NCBI RefSeq assembly: GCF_028548455.1
Contig: NZ_JAQQLF010000014.1
Span: forward strand, 51,912 to 115,911
Source of the DNA: Vogesella aquatica
GTDB lineage: Bacteria > Pseudomonadota > Gammaproteobacteria > Burkholderiales > Chromobacteriaceae
DNA: 64,000 nt
Direction of reading: 5' to 3'
Positions 8,995 through 18,093 of this stretch are shown here, piece after piece (within the stretch, counting starts at the first letter, position 1; each line of letters starts with the position of its first letter). Position numbers and translations under genes: made by a program. The notes under the pieces are model-generated. The model did no database searches, was not told where the DNA came from, and saw nothing but the letters and a program-made list of their open reading frames with translations.

Positions 8995-9435
8995 ATGACC
9001 CACGCCGACCCCACCCTGCCACAAGCCGCGCAGTTGCCAGCCGCCCCTCAGCGCCCACGCCACGGCCAACTACTGGGCAAGCTGGCCAGCCGCCAGCAGC
9101 ACAACCTGGGCACCAGCCTGGCCATGCTGCCCGCACTGGCGCATACCGGTACCTGGCTAAGCCTAGCGCAGCTGCAGGCCGCCAGCCTGCAAAAACTGAT
9201 TGCCCAGCAAGATAGCTGGCTGGCGCAGTGGCAAGGCTGGCTGCACAGCGCCTGCCAGCTGGGCCAGGCCAACACTGTATCCAAGCTGCTGGAGCAGGAA
9301 ATGAACCTGGCGCTGCGTGCGGTGCAGATCGTCGGCCAGCAAGCTGTCGACCTGGCCAGCCTGCAGGAAAACCTGGAAATCAACTACGGTTACTGGGCCA
9401 GCCTGCAAACTGCCGGCAGCACCACAACCGCCTAA
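8995..9435 (+). CDS. Phasin-like granule-associated protein
   Basis: Small protein of 146 residues, predicted mostly amphipathic helix and rich in Gln, Leu and Ala. It has a Pro-rich N-terminal tail and phrases such as VSKLLEQEMNLALRAVQIV that resemble phasins, which coat PHA granules. It follows the depolymerase-like gene with AAAGGA before the ATG, so the two probably form an operon. Sequence similarity to phasins is weak by eye; the neighbour carries much of the argument. Confidence 0.55.
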   Translation: MTHADPTLPQAAQLPAAPQRPRHGQLLGKLASRQQHNLGTSLAMLPALAHTGTWLSLAQLQAASLQKLIAQQDSWLAQWQGWLHSACQLGQANTVSKLLEQEMNLALRAVQIVGQQAVDLASLQENLEINYGYWASLQTAGSTTTA

Positions 9436-9559
9436 GCACGCGTGGCCTGGCGCTTTAGCCGCACCTGCGGCCAAGGTGCCAGGCCTGTCAACATGCATTG
9501 CCACCGCTACGGGCTGCCGCTAAGCTGCCAGCTCTTGCCCTATCCAGGCTCGGCCAAGC

Positions 9560-10378
9560 ATGCAAGGCGTCCCCCAGCAGTTTGAATTCACCCCAGACCA
9601 GGCTCAGTTCTTTCACCCGCCAACGCGGGCAGGCATCGAGCTGTACCGCGCGCATATCGTGCAGCACGCTTTCGAGCCGCACACGCATGCGGCGTATGGC
9701 TTTGGCACGGTTATCAGCGGGGTGGAGCGCTTTCGCTACCGCGGCGGCGAACACCTGGCCAGCCCCGGCAGCATCGTAACCATGAACCCAGACATACTGC
9801 ATACCGGGCGCGCCGACACCGACACCGGCTGGCAGTACCACATGATCTACATAGAACCCGCCTTGCTGGACGAAATCGCTGACAAACCAGGCTGGTGGTT
9901 TGACCAAGCCGTGCAACGTGACCCCGCACGCGCACAACAGCTATCGCAGCAGTTGGCCGCACTGTGGCAAACGCACGATGCGCTGGCGTTCGACTGCCTG
10001 CTGGCGCAGCTGCTGCAAACCCTGGCACCGCTCGCCACCACACAAGGTACACCGCAGCGCGGCCAACGCTTTGACCGTGTTATCGACTACATGCACGCGC
10101 ACCTGGCGACACGCCTGAACCTGGAAACACTGGCCGCGGTTGCCGGGCTCAGCCCGTTCCACTTTTTGCGCCAGTTCCAGGCACACTACCACGCCACCCC
10201 GCAGCAAATGCTGATGGCACTGCGCCTGTACCGTGCCAAACAGCTACTGACACAAGGCATCGCCCCCGCCATGGTGGCGGCCGATTGCGGCCTGGCCGAC
10301 CAGGCCCACCTGAGCCGCAGCTTTCTGAAACGCTACGGCACCACGCCTGCGCGCTACCAGAAAGCCATACGCGGCTAG
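9560..10378 (+). CDS. AraC-family transcriptional regulator with N-terminal cupin domain
   Basis: Regulator of 272 residues. An AraC-type cupin sensor occupies about residues 20-110 (HTHAAYGFGTVISGVERFRY). Two helix-turn-helix units at the C-terminus include LAAVAGLSPFHFLRQFQAHY and VAADCGLADQAHLSRSFLKR, the classic AraC recognition pattern. An EamA exporter follows in the same direction 223 bases later and is the likely target. Upstream ribosome site is weak, so the exact start is not certain. Confidence 0.86.
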   Translation: MQGVPQQFEFTPDQAQFFHPPTRAGIELYRAHIVQHAFEPHTHAAYGFGTVISGVERFRYRGGEHLASPGSIVTMNPDILHTGRADTDTGWQYHMIYIEPALLDEIADKPGWWFDQAVQRDPARAQQLSQQLAALWQTHDALAFDCLLAQLLQTLAPLATTQGTPQRGQRFDRVIDYMHAHLATRLNLETLAAVAGLSPFHFLRQFQAHYHATPQQMLMALRLYRAKQLLTQGIAPAMVAADCGLADQAHLSRSFLKRYGTTPARYQKAIRG

Positions 10379-10601
10379 GGCCTGTTAACGCTCTTTTTCC
10401 AGACAAGCTTCCCACTACGGCGTTGCCGGGCTTGCGCCGGGAACCACCCAGCGCATCGCCATCCGCCTGGCATTGGAAAATTTCCCGGGCCTGCGCGGCG
10501 GCAAGCAATAGTGTCAACTGGCCCCGACTCCACCGCAAGCTGGTACAAGACAGCCCGGCACCGCCGCAGCGACACTGGGGGCAAGCACCCTGGAGAAGCC
10601 C
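10379..10601. other. Intergenic region without a recognisable gene
   Basis: 223 bases between the AraC gene and the EamA gene. It contains short GC-rich stem sequences but no believable reading frame, RNA or repeat family that I can name. An AraC-type operator for the EamA gene would be expected here. Confidence 0.5.
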
Positions 10602-11570
10602 ATGTTTACCGGTATTGCCTTTGCCCTGGCCGCCGGCACGCTATGGGGGCTGGTGTTCATCGCCCCCCTGCTGCTGCCCGACTACCCCGCCGCCCTGCTA
10701 AGCGTTGGCCGCTACCTGGCCTTTGGCCTGATTGCCCTGCCACTGGCCTGGCTAGACCGCCGCGAGCTGGCCCATCTCACCCGCACCGACTGGCGCGAGG
10801 CGCTACAGCTGTCACTGATCGGCAACGTGCTGTACTACCTGTTTCTGGCCAGCGCCATACAGCGCACCGGCGGCCCGCTACCCACCATGCTGATCGGCAC
10901 GCTACCCGTGGTGATTGCCATCAGTGCCAACCTGTTCAACCACCAGCGCGACGGGCACCTGCCATGGGGCAAGCTACTGCCCCCGCTGGCCGTTATCCTG
11001 GCCGGCATTGCCTGCGTCAACCAGGTAGAGTTGGCCGCACTGGCCCTGCAGCCCGGCATAGACATGGCGCGTTACGGCAGCGGTGCCATCATGGCGCTGC
11101 TGGCGGTAGCCTGCTGGACCTGGTACCCGATACGCAATGGCAACTGGCTACGCGCCCACCCCCAACGCAAACCACGTGGCTGGGCTACCGCACAAGGCCT
11201 GGCCACCCTGCCGCTGGCACTGCTGGGCTACGCCGGCTTCTGGCTATACAGCTCGCTGGCCACGCCTGGCTTTGCCATGCCGCTAGGCCCCACACCAGGT
11301 AAATTCATGCTGATGATGCTGGGCGTGGCCCTGCTGGCCTCCTGGCTGGGCACCCTGTGCTGGAACGAAGCCAGCCAGCGCCTGCCCACCAGCCTGGCTG
11401 GGCAGCTGATCGTGTTTGAAACACTGGCGGCCCTGACATTTGCCTATTTGCTCAGGGGGCAATGGCCCGGCGGGCTATCAGTAGCCGGCATCGGCTTGCT
11501 GCTGGCGGGGGTGCTGTGGGCCATGCGCGTGCGCCCGGAAAAACCGGCGCCAGCAAGGGTAAGACAATAA
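10602..11570 (+). CDS. EamA/DMT-family membrane transporter
   Basis: Inner-membrane exporter of 322 residues with about ten hydrophobic helices in two EamA repeats. The first repeat starts at LAAGTLWGLVFIAPLLLP and includes LIGNVLYYLFLASAIQRTGG; the second includes WLGTLCWNEASQRLPTSLAG. Members export amino acids and other small metabolites; the substrate here is unknown. ATG at 10602 has GGAGA 7 bases upstream. The AraC gene upstream suggests inducible expression. A clear terminator follows. Confidence 0.83.
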   Translation: MFTGIAFALAAGTLWGLVFIAPLLLPDYPAALLSVGRYLAFGLIALPLAWLDRRELAHLTRTDWREALQLSLIGNVLYYLFLASAIQRTGGPLPTMLIGTLPVVIAISANLFNHQRDGHLPWGKLLPPLAVILAGIACVNQVELAALALQPGIDMARYGSGAIMALLAVACWTWYPIRNGNWLRAHPQRKPRGWATAQGLATLPLALLGYAGFWLYSSLATPGFAMPLGPTPGKFMLMMLGVALLASWLGTLCWNEASQRLPTSLAGQLIVFETLAALTFAYLLRGQWPGGLSVAGIGLLLAGVLWAMRVRPEKPAPARVRQ

Positions 11571-11606
11571 ACAGCGGCCAGCACTGAACGCGCCCCCATA
11601 AAAATC

Positions 11607-11637
11607 ATGCACTTGCAGATTAAGTGCATTTTTTTTG
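11607..11637 (+). terminator. Rho-independent terminator of the EamA gene
   Basis: ATGCACTT pairs with AAGTGCAT around a 7-base loop and is followed by eight T. It lies about 36 bases after the EamA stop codon and insulates the tRNA operon. Confidence 0.9.
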
Positions 11638-11658
11638 AAAAAACTTGCAGCAAAACGC

Positions 11659-11687
11659 TTGACGACCACAAGGCCGCAAGTTAAAGT
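11659..11687 (+). promoter_or_regulatory. Promoter of the tRNA-Ala/Glu/Ala operon
   Basis: TTGACG and TAAAGT are separated by 17 bases, 48 bases upstream of the first tRNA. The stretch after the -10 is GC-rich, as in stringently controlled stable-RNA promoters. Confidence 0.7.
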
Positions 11688-11734
11688 TCGCACCTCTTCG
11701 CAACGCAGCGATGCGAAACGAAGAGCTGGTGTCA

Positions 11735-11810
<76 letters not shown>

Positions 11811-11823
11811 GGAAACACACTAG

Positions 11824-11899
11824 GTCCCCATCGTCTAGAGGCCTAGGACATCGCCCTTTCACGGCGGTAACCGGGGTTCGAATCCCCGTGGGGACGCCA
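11824..11899 (+). tRNA. tRNA-Glu (anticodon TTC)
   Basis: 76 bases with encoded CCA. Acceptor arms GTCCCCA/TGGGGAC pair fully. The anticodon arm CGCCCTTTCACGGCG carries TTC, and the T loop is GTTCGAATCC. It lies between two identical tRNA-Ala genes. Confidence 0.97.
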
Positions 11900-11907
11900 C
11901 ATTGCGT

Positions 11908-11983
<76 letters not shown>

Positions 11984-11990
11984 CCAATTA

Positions 11991-12018
11991 AAAAAACCGG
12001 TCAGATGACCGGTTTTTT
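11991..12018 (+). terminator. Terminator of the tRNA operon
   Basis: A perfect 13-base inverted repeat (AAAAAACCGGTCA / TGACCGGTTTTTT) with a minimal loop ends in a T run, 7 bases after the last tRNA. Being symmetrical, it can also serve the minus-strand gene that ends at 12076. Confidence 0.93.
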
Positions 12019-12075
12019 GCTTTTCTGCCGTGCAAACCCGCAACACCACACCCTGCGTCTTGTGCGCGACCACCA

Positions 12076-12597
12076 CTAAACCGTAAACAAGGCCTCGTAC
12101 CGTACCCACTGCGCACTCTGCGCATGCCAGTCAGCCGGCTCGGCACTGTGCTGCAACACCCGCAACAAAAAGTGCACCGTACCGAACATGGCATGAATGC
12201 GGCCGCGCGCGGCTTCACAGGCCTGCGGCATGCTCAGCCACAAGCGCTGCCACAGGTGGCACAGCCGCGCTACCACCTCGCTTATTTGCACCAGTTCGTT
12301 GAACAAACCATGCGAAGGTTGGCCGCCAGCCATCAGCGCCCGCTCGCGCATGTCCGCCAGTCGCTCCTCCAGCAAGGCCAGCAGCTGGTCCAGCGCATGC
12401 GCCAGCTGCGCCGGGGTAGCGTCTTCACCCGCCTGGCCATCGGGGTCCAGCTGCAAGGCGTGCTGGCTCAGCAGGCTGGCGCTGAAAGTGGTCACGGCCG
12501 CAACAGGGTGACCATGCGGGTGATCATGGCCAGGCAGATGCTGCGGCGCGTGCTGGCTGATCGCCTCGGCACTACCCACTGGTGCAATCTTGATCAT
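12076..12597 (-). CDS. Hypothetical protein with His-rich N-terminal segment
   Basis: I do not recognise this 173-residue protein. Residues 15-31 contain HAPQHLPGHDHPHGHP, a potential metal-binding stretch. The rest is predicted helical, with Leu/Ala-rich heptads (ALDQLLALLEERLADMRERA) and a Trp-containing C-terminal half (LCHLWQRLWLSMPQ). No signal peptide. AGGAGG lies 5 bases before the ATG, so translation is likely efficient. It follows ribA on the same strand, 44 bases away, and may be co-transcribed. The length and helical character suggest a chaperone-like or structural protein, but this is a guess. Confidence 0.7.
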   Translation of the reverse strand: MIKIAPVGSAEAISQHAPQHLPGHDHPHGHPVAAVTTFSASLLSQHALQLDPDGQAGEDATPAQLAHALDQLLALLEERLADMRERALMAGGQPSHGLFNELVQISEVVARLCHLWQRLWLSMPQACEAARGRIHAMFGTVHFLLRVLQHSAEPADWHAQSAQWVRYEALFTV

Positions 12598-12641
12598 GTC
12601 ACCCTCCTGTTCAGGTTTTTATCGCCAGCATGGCTGCAAAC

Positions 12642-13286
12642 TTAAGCGCCGAACAAATGGCCCAGCTTGGCGCGCTTGGTATCCAGATAGTGGTCGTTAT
12701 ACGGGTTGCGGCCAACCTGCAGCGGCACGCGCTCGGCCACCCGAATACCAGCCTGCTCCAGCGTGGCAATCTTGCGCGGGTTATTGGTCATGATACGCAC
12801 AGCGTCCACGCCCAGCAGTGCCAGCATTTCGCGCGCGATGCGGAAGTCGCGCATATCGGCAGGAAAACCCAGCTGCTCGTTAGCCTCTACGGTATCGGCA
12901 CCACCATCTTGCAGCTTGTAGGCGCGAATCTTGTTGATCAGGCCGATGCCGCGGCCCTCCTGGCGCAAGTACAGCAGCACGCCACGGCCTTCGGCAGCAA
13001 TGGCCTCCAGCGCCGCTTCCAGCTGGAAGCCGCAATCGCAACGCAGGGAAAACAGCGCGTCGCCGGTAAGGCATTCGGAATGCACACGGGCCAGCGGGGC
13101 ATCGCCACTGCTGATATCGCCCAGGGCAAGCGCCACATGCTCGCGCCCGCCATGCTCTTCAAAACCATGCATCTGGAACACGCCCCAAGGCGTGGGTAGC
13201 GCGCAGCTGGCTACCAGGTCAACGCGGGGCTGGTTGTCGGCTTGGTTCAAAATAGACTCCGATTCAAGAAAAACAGGCGGGGGCAT
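12642..13286 (-). CDS. ribA: GTP cyclohydrolase II
   Basis: Zinc enzyme of 214 residues that opens GTP to give 2,5-diamino-6-ribosylamino-4(3H)-pyrimidinone 5'-phosphate, the first step of riboflavin synthesis. The zinc cysteines are seen in [28 protein letters not shown] is the catalytic loop, and the C-terminal MTNNPRKI motif is typical. This is the stand-alone form, not a RibBA fusion. ATG at 13286 is chosen because GAGGG lies about 10 bases upstream; an in-frame GTG at 13295 would sit on that ribosome site. Confidence 0.95.
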   Translation of the reverse strand: MPPPVFLESESILNQADNQPRVDLVASCALPTPWGVFQMHGFEEHGGREHVALALGDISSGDAPLARVHSECLTGDALFSLRCDCGFQLEAALEAIAAEGRGVLLYLRQEGRGIGLINKIRAYKLQDGGADTVEANEQLGFPADMRDFRIAREMLALLGVDAVRIMTNNPRKIATLEQAGIRVAERVPLQVGRNPYNDHYLDTKRAKLGHLFGA

Positions 13287-13337
13287 GGTAGCCACGCCCT
13301 CACCGAATGAGAAAGATCAATCAACCGAACACGTCAG

Positions 13338-14033
13338 TCAGCTTTTTTCAACAGTACTGCCCAGCTGGCTAAACGGTGCCGACAAGGCCAGCGCCAGCGC
13401 TACCAGCGCCGCCTGCTCGGCCTCGCCAAAAAAGCCGGGCCGCGCGTCTTCGGCATCCAGAATGCCCATCACGCGGCCATCCGCCGCCAACACCGGCAGG
13501 CAAACCTCGCTCTGCACTTTCGGGTCGCACTCGTAGTAGGCACCGCCGGCAGCCTGCCAGGCGGCCACATCGGCCACGATGGCAGCACGGCCACTCAGGC
13601 CCACGCGACTATTGTTGCTGAACAGGGCAAAGTCTTCGGTAAGCGGAAACTCGCCACGGCTGGGCAGGCCGCGGTAGGCCAGCTTGACCAGGCGCGCCTG
13701 GCCATCACGCTCGAAGCGGCAATACACCCCCAGCCAGTCGGCGGCGGCAGCCTGCAGCGTCGCCTCTACCAGCGCATGCAGCTGCAATAGGGCTGCAGCG
13801 GCAGTTTCACCCTCGCCCCCCAGCCAGGGCGCCACGCTGTACGGGGTGTCATCCAGCTCGTCTACCAGCGAGCAGCTACCCCCCTCGCCCAGCTTGGGCA
13901 CCTGATAGCGGTACAAATCCGCCGGCGCCGCTTGCGGCAAACCGGGCAAGGTGGCGGCCAGCTGATCGACAGCATGGGCAACAGCAGCAGCCGGCAGGGA
14001 CAAACCCACGGCATCCAGATACGCCTGAGGCAT
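13338..14033 (-). CDS. GAF domain protein
   Basis: Cytoplasmic protein of 231 residues. The N-terminal half is of unknown fold. A GAF domain covers about residues 90-225: LVEATLQAAAADWLGVYCRF, VGLSGRAAIVADV, SEVCLPVLAADGRVMGILDAED. GAF domains bind small molecules or sense redox state. No output domain is attached. ATG at 14033 has GGAG 9 bases upstream; a longer in-frame form reaching 14126 would overlap the divergent patatin gene. Ligand unknown. Confidence 0.75.
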   Translation of the reverse strand: MPQAYLDAVGLSLPAAAVAHAVDQLAATLPGLPQAAPADLYRYQVPKLGEGGSCSLVDELDDTPYSVAPWLGGEGETAAAALLQLHALVEATLQAAAADWLGVYCRFERDGQARLVKLAYRGLPSRGEFPLTEDFALFSNNSRVGLSGRAAIVADVAAWQAAGGAYYECDPKVQSEVCLPVLAADGRVMGILDAEDARPGFFGEAEQAALVALALALSAPFSQLGSTVEKS

Positions 14034-14098
14034 ACGCGTGACTCCGGTAAAGTAATTTAGTCGGGTATTATTACCTTTTTGTACTGGACACTCCAGCC

Positions 14099-15178
14099 AT
14101 GACTGCAATTGTGCTGCGCAACCCACCCGCGCTCACCCTGCGCGCCGGCCCTGCCGCACGCCGGCACTTACAGCAAAACGGCTTGCACGCGCGGGATATC
14201 CGCACCCTGCCCGGCGCCGCTGGCGGGCCAAAGGCGCTGGGGCTGTCCGGGCTGGACCAAGCAGTATTCGACTGGCTGGCCGCCACGCCCGCACTACGCG
14301 ACCTGGTCGGCGCATCGATAGGCGGCTGGCGCTTTGCCTGCGCCATGCAGGCCGACCCCGCCGCTGCACTCGCTCGCTTTGCGGCCAACTACGTGGCGCA
14401 GGATTACAGCCGCCAGACGACGCGCGCACTGATTTACCAGCACTGGCAGGCCCTGCTGCACGACACGCTGGGGCCCGATGGCCTGCAGGCCATACTGCAG
14501 CACCCGCACTACCGGCTCAGCCTGATTCTGGTACGGGCGCGCGGCCTGCTGCACCATGAACAGCGCGCACCACTGCTCGCCGGGCTGGCGCTGGCTGCCG
14601 CCTGCAACACCCTGGGGCGCACGCAGCTACGGCATGTATTCGAGCGGCTGATCTGCCACGATGTACGCAGCACGCTGGCGTTTAGCCCGCAAGATGGCCT
14701 GCCCACGCAGCACGTGGCGCTGTCTGCGGCCAACCTGCTGCCGGCACTGCTGGGCACCACCGGCGTACCGGGGCTGTTTGACGGGGTAGCCATCCCTGAT
14801 GCCAGCGCAGGGGTGTACCGCGACGGCGGGCTGCTGGACTATCACCTGGATTACCCGTGGCAGCAGCAGGCCGGCATCACGCTATACCTGCACTACCAGC
14901 AGCGTATTGTGCCGGGCTGGTTTGACAAGCTGTTGCCGTGGCGCCAGCCCGTGGCCAGCCACCATAGCAACACGCTGCTGGTGACGCCCAGCCCGGCCTA
15001 CCTGGCTACGCTGGCACTGGGCCGCCTGCCCGACCGCGGCGACCCGAAGCGCTTTGCGCACGACGACGCACAGCGGCGCCGGCTATGGGCGCAGGCGGTA
15101 GCCGAAAGCCACCGCCTGGGGGATGAATGGCGCGAGCGGCTGCTGCGCCAGGACTGGGGCGATATCACGCCCCTATGA
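14099..15178 (+). CDS. Patatin-like phospholipase
   Basis: Predicted lipid acyl hydrolase of 359 residues. The oxyanion-hole loop is GAAGGPK, the nucleophile motif is GASIGG (GxSxG), and the catalytic dyad Asp is in YRDGGLLD. No signal peptide or membrane helix is visible, so action is cytoplasmic or peripheral to the membrane. Divergent from the GAF gene and convergent with the REC gene, whose 3' end it overlaps by 6 bases. The substrate cannot be predicted. Confidence 0.86.
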   Translation: MTAIVLRNPPALTLRAGPAARRHLQQNGLHARDIRTLPGAAGGPKALGLSGLDQAVFDWLAATPALRDLVGASIGGWRFACAMQADPAAALARFAANYVAQDYSRQTTRALIYQHWQALLHDTLGPDGLQAILQHPHYRLSLILVRARGLLHHEQRAPLLAGLALAAACNTLGRTQLRHVFERLICHDVRSTLAFSPQDGLPTQHVALSAANLLPALLGTTGVPGLFDGVAIPDASAGVYRDGGLLDYHLDYPWQQQAGITLYLHYQQRIVPGWFDKLLPWRQPVASHHSNTLLVTPSPAYLATLALGRLPDRGDPKRFAHDDAQRRRLWAQAVAESHRLGDEWRERLLRQDWGDITPL

Positions 15179-16384
15179 GGCGACCTCTCCGGCTTCCAGC
15201 GCCTGCAGCAGCGCCTTCATACTGCTATCCACATCGGCGCTCTGGTCGTACAGCTCGGTAGCTTCCTGCGTGGCACGCGCCACCAGCCCGGCCAGCAGCC
15301 GCTCCTGGCCTTCGGTCAGGCCCAGGCTGACAAAGGCGCGCTCCACATCCTCGCGCAGGCGCAGCATGATGTCGTTGCTGCTCCATTGCTGTTCGCGAAA
15401 ACGGTTGTCGATGATTTGCAGCGTGGCGCGGGTGCGCGACACCAGCTGCGCCAGCGTAGCGGCCTGCTGCTGCTGCTGCCAGGCAGCGTCCAGCGCCGCC
15501 AGCCGCGCCGTGGCGCCTTCCACCAGAAACGCCAGGTTGTCACGCAGCCGCCCGTTGCGCTCTTCGTCTTCGCGCGGCATGTTCTTCACCGCCAGCGATA
15601 CCTGGCCATAAGTAAACACCGTCACCCGGCCGGCATCCACAATGGGGCCGCGCCGCGCCAGGGTGTCGATCAGCCCGATCTCCAGCTGGCCACAAGGGCC
15701 TTCGCCATTCACGGCGCTGGCGCCACGGGCAGAGCGCAGCTGCACGCTGGCATCCAGCCCCAGGTCTTGCAGCGCTTGCAACACGCACTGCTGCAAAGCG
15801 GCGTTATCCGGCAGGACAAAGGTGTTTTTCAGAAACTGCAGCACAATGCCGATTTCGCTGGCACTGGTCATGGCGGTAAAGGCCGCCTGCATGGCGTTGG
15901 CCACCTGGCCTTGCAACTGCTGCCCCGTCTGGCGCGACTCGCCATTGCGTAGCGCCACGCCGATCTTGCTCAGCAACTCGGCATTCACGTAGGGCTTGGC
16001 AATATAGTCTTCCGCCCCGGCCTCGTAGCCGGCCATCTTGTCTTCGAGCTCTACCCGGCCGGACAAGAAAATCACCGGCACATGCGCCAGGCGTGTATCG
16101 GCCTTGAGCTCGCGGCAAATGTCGTAGCCTTCCATATCGGGCAGACCCACATCCAGCAACACCAGCTGCGGGCAGGTCTGCGCCTGGCTGGCCAGCACAT
16201 CCAGCCGCGACAGCGCACTCATACCGTCCGCAGCCTCTTCTACCGCAAAGCCTTCCAGCTCCAGCAGCTGCTTCAGGTTGAAGCGTAACGGCGGCTGGTC
16301 CTCCACCATGAAAATACGGACAGGCGGTGTGCTCTGGGCTGCCGGCGCGGCGGCCACAATGTCTTCTTCAAAAAAAATGGTCAT
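15173..16384 (-). CDS. Response regulator with an uncharacterised C-terminal region
   Basis: 403 residues. A receiver domain occupies about residues 20-145: acidic pocket VEDQ, phosphoacceptor in LVLLDVGLPDMEGY, Lys in YIAKPY. The remaining 250 residues hold a conserved-looking module (SEIGIVLQFLKNTFVLPDN ... GQLEIGLIDTLARRGPIVD) and a Gln-rich helical stretch (AAWQQQQQAATLAQLV). I recognise no DNA-binding or enzymatic output domain. ATG at 16384 overlaps the stop of the upstream EAL gene as ATGA, implying translational coupling. Last gene of the three-gene signalling operon. Confidence 0.85.
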   Translation of the reverse strand: MTIFFEEDIVAAAPAAQSTPPVRIFMVEDQPPLRFNLKQLLELEGFAVEEAADGMSALSRLDVLASQAQTCPQLVLLDVGLPDMEGYDICRELKADTRLAHVPVIFLSGRVELEDKMAGYEAGAEDYIAKPYVNAELLSKIGVALRNGESRQTGQQLQGQVANAMQAAFTAMTSASEIGIVLQFLKNTFVLPDNAALQQCVLQALQDLGLDASVQLRSARGASAVNGEGPCGQLEIGLIDTLARRGPIVDAGRVTVFTYGQVSLAVKNMPREDEERNGRLRDNLAFLVEGATARLAALDAAWQQQQQAATLAQLVSRTRATLQIIDNRFREQQWSSNDIMLRLREDVERAFVSLGLTEGQERLLAGLVARATQEATELYDQSADVDSSMKALLQALEAGEVAS

Positions 16385-18093
16385 GTCGGCACCCTTGCGG
16401 TCATCCATTCAGGCAAATGCTCGGCAACGTCCTGGGCACTGAGCGGCGGGCTGAACAGATAGCCCTGGTACGCATCGCAGCCCATTTGCTGCAGTAACTG
16501 TTTTTGTTCTTCGCGCTCTACCCCCTCGGCAATCACCGACATGCCAAAACTGCTGGCCAGCGAGATCACCGCCTGGGTAATGGCCCTGTCTCCGGCCGAG
16601 GTCAGGATATTGCGCACAAACGACTGGTCAACCTTGAGTACGTCCAGCGGAAAACGCTTCAGGTAAGCCAGGCTGGAATAGCCAGTACCAAAGTCATCCA
16701 GCGCCAGCTTCACCCCCAGGCTTTTCAGCTGCAGCAAGGTGCCTACCGTGCGCTCGGCGTCGACCATGGCCGTGCCTTCGGTAATCTCGATTTCCAGTAG
16801 CGATGGCGGCAAGCCGCTGAAATCCAGCGCGGCCTCGATACTGTGCAGCAGGTTGGCCGCAGCAAACTGCCGTGCCGACAGGTTCACCGCCATGCGCACT
16901 CCGGGTGCCAGCTGCTGCCAGCTGGCCAGGCGCTGGCAGGCTTCGGCCAACACCCAGCAGCCTATGGAAATGATCTGGCCGTTTTCTTCGGCCAGCGGGA
17001 TAAAGCGCAGCGGTGACACGCGGCCCAGCCGCGGGTGGTGCCAGCGCAGCAGCGCCTCGAACCCGGTCAGGCGGCCGTCTTGCAAGGCGATCTGCGGCTG
17101 GTAGTGCAGCTCGAACTCCTGGCGCTCCAGCGCGCGGTACAAGTCATTGCTTAGCCGCAGGCGCTCGCTGGCCTCGGCATTCATCTGCGCGGTATAGCCC
17201 AGCACATGGCTGCCACCCAGGCCTTGCGCCTGGTGCAAGGCTACCTCGGCGCGGCCGAGCAGCTGCTGCGCGTCTGCCGCATCAGCAGGAAACAGGCAGT
17301 AACCGATACTCACCGGGATAAACATTTCCTCGCCCAGTACTGTCATGGGCTGCAGCCAGGCTTCCTGCAGACAGGTGGCCAGTAGCCCGGCGGCGGCAGG
17401 CTCGGCCACCTGCGCCACCACGGCAAAGTTGGGCCCCACCATCCGAAAGGCCCGCCCCATATCGCCCAGGGTTTGCTCCAGCCGCCGCCCGCACTCGCGC
17501 AAGGCGGCATCGCCGGCCTGGTAACCCAGCGAGTCGTTAATGCGCGAAAAGTAGTCCACCCCCAGCACCAGCACCACTACCAGCTGGCCCGGCGTCTCGC
17601 ACAGCCCGCCCTGGCCGGATAGTGCTTCCAGTAGTGCCATGCGGCTACCCAGGCCGGTAAGCTGGTCCAGATAGCGCAGCCGGTGCGCCTCGGCCTGCAA
17701 GCGCTGCGCCTCGACCTGCTGCTGCGCGCTGCGCCCCAGGCGGGTTTCAATGGCGTTGAGCAGGTCTTCACGCTGGAAGGGCTTGGCCAGGTAGTCGTCC
17801 GCGCCCAGGTTCATGCCCTGGCGCTGGTCTTGTTTATCCGCCAGGGCCGTCAGCAAAATCACCGGCAGCTGCGCGGTAGCCGGCTGGCTGCGCAGCTGCC
17901 GCAGCAGGGCGTAGCCGTCCATGCGCGGCATCATCACATCGCTGATCACCAGCGCGTATACATGGCTACGCAGGTAGTCCAGTGCCTCCTGGCCATCGCC
18001 GGCGGCATCGGCTTCGTACCCTTCCAGCCGTAGTAGCGCCATGATGTTGTTGCGAATGGCGATGTCGTCCTCTACCACCAGAATCCGCCTCAT
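16381..18093 (-). CDS. REC-GGDEF-EAL protein, probable c-di-GMP phosphodiesterase
   Basis: 570 residues. REC domain at about 1-120 (VVEDD, LVISDVMMPRMDGY, YLAKPF). A GGDEF-like domain spans about 150-300, but its signature loop reads VGPNF instead of GGDEF, so cyclase activity is probably lost. The EAL domain at about 315-560 keeps EALLRW, DDFGTGYSS and AEGVE, the residues needed for hydrolysis of c-di-GMP. The ATG overlaps the kinase stop codon (ATGA). Most likely the phosphorylated output of the neighbouring PAS kinase, lowering c-di-GMP. Confidence 0.9.
   Translation of the reverse strand: MRRILVVEDDIAIRNNIMALLRLEGYEADAAGDGQEALDYLRSHVYALVISDVMMPRMDGYALLRQLRSQPATAQLPVILLTALADKQDQRQGMNLGADDYLAKPFQREDLLNAIETRLGRSAQQQVEAQRLQAEAHRLRYLDQLTGLGSRMALLEALSGQGGLCETPGQLVVVLVLGVDYFSRINDSLGYQAGDAALRECGRRLEQTLGDMGRAFRMVGPNFAVVAQVAEPAAAGLLATCLQEAWLQPMTVLGEEMFIPVSIGYCLFPADAADAQQLLGRAEVALHQAQGLGGSHVLGYTAQMNAEASERLRLSNDLYRALERQEFELHYQPQIALQDGRLTGFEALLRWHHPRLGRVSPLRFIPLAEENGQIISIGCWVLAEACQRLASWQQLAPGVRMAVNLSARQFAAANLLHSIEAALDFSGLPPSLLEIEITEGTAMVDAERTVGTLLQLKSLGVKLALDDFGTGYSSLAYLKRFPLDVLKVDQSFVRNILTSAGDRAITQAVISLASSFGMSVIAEGVEREEQKQLLQQMGCDAYQGYLFSPPLSAQDVAEHLPEWMTARVPT

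Noticed and set aside
10379..10601. Decayed insertion sequence suggested by GGGCCTGTTAACGC after the AraC gene
   Set aside because: No matching inverted end, no transposase remnant and no target duplication could be identified.
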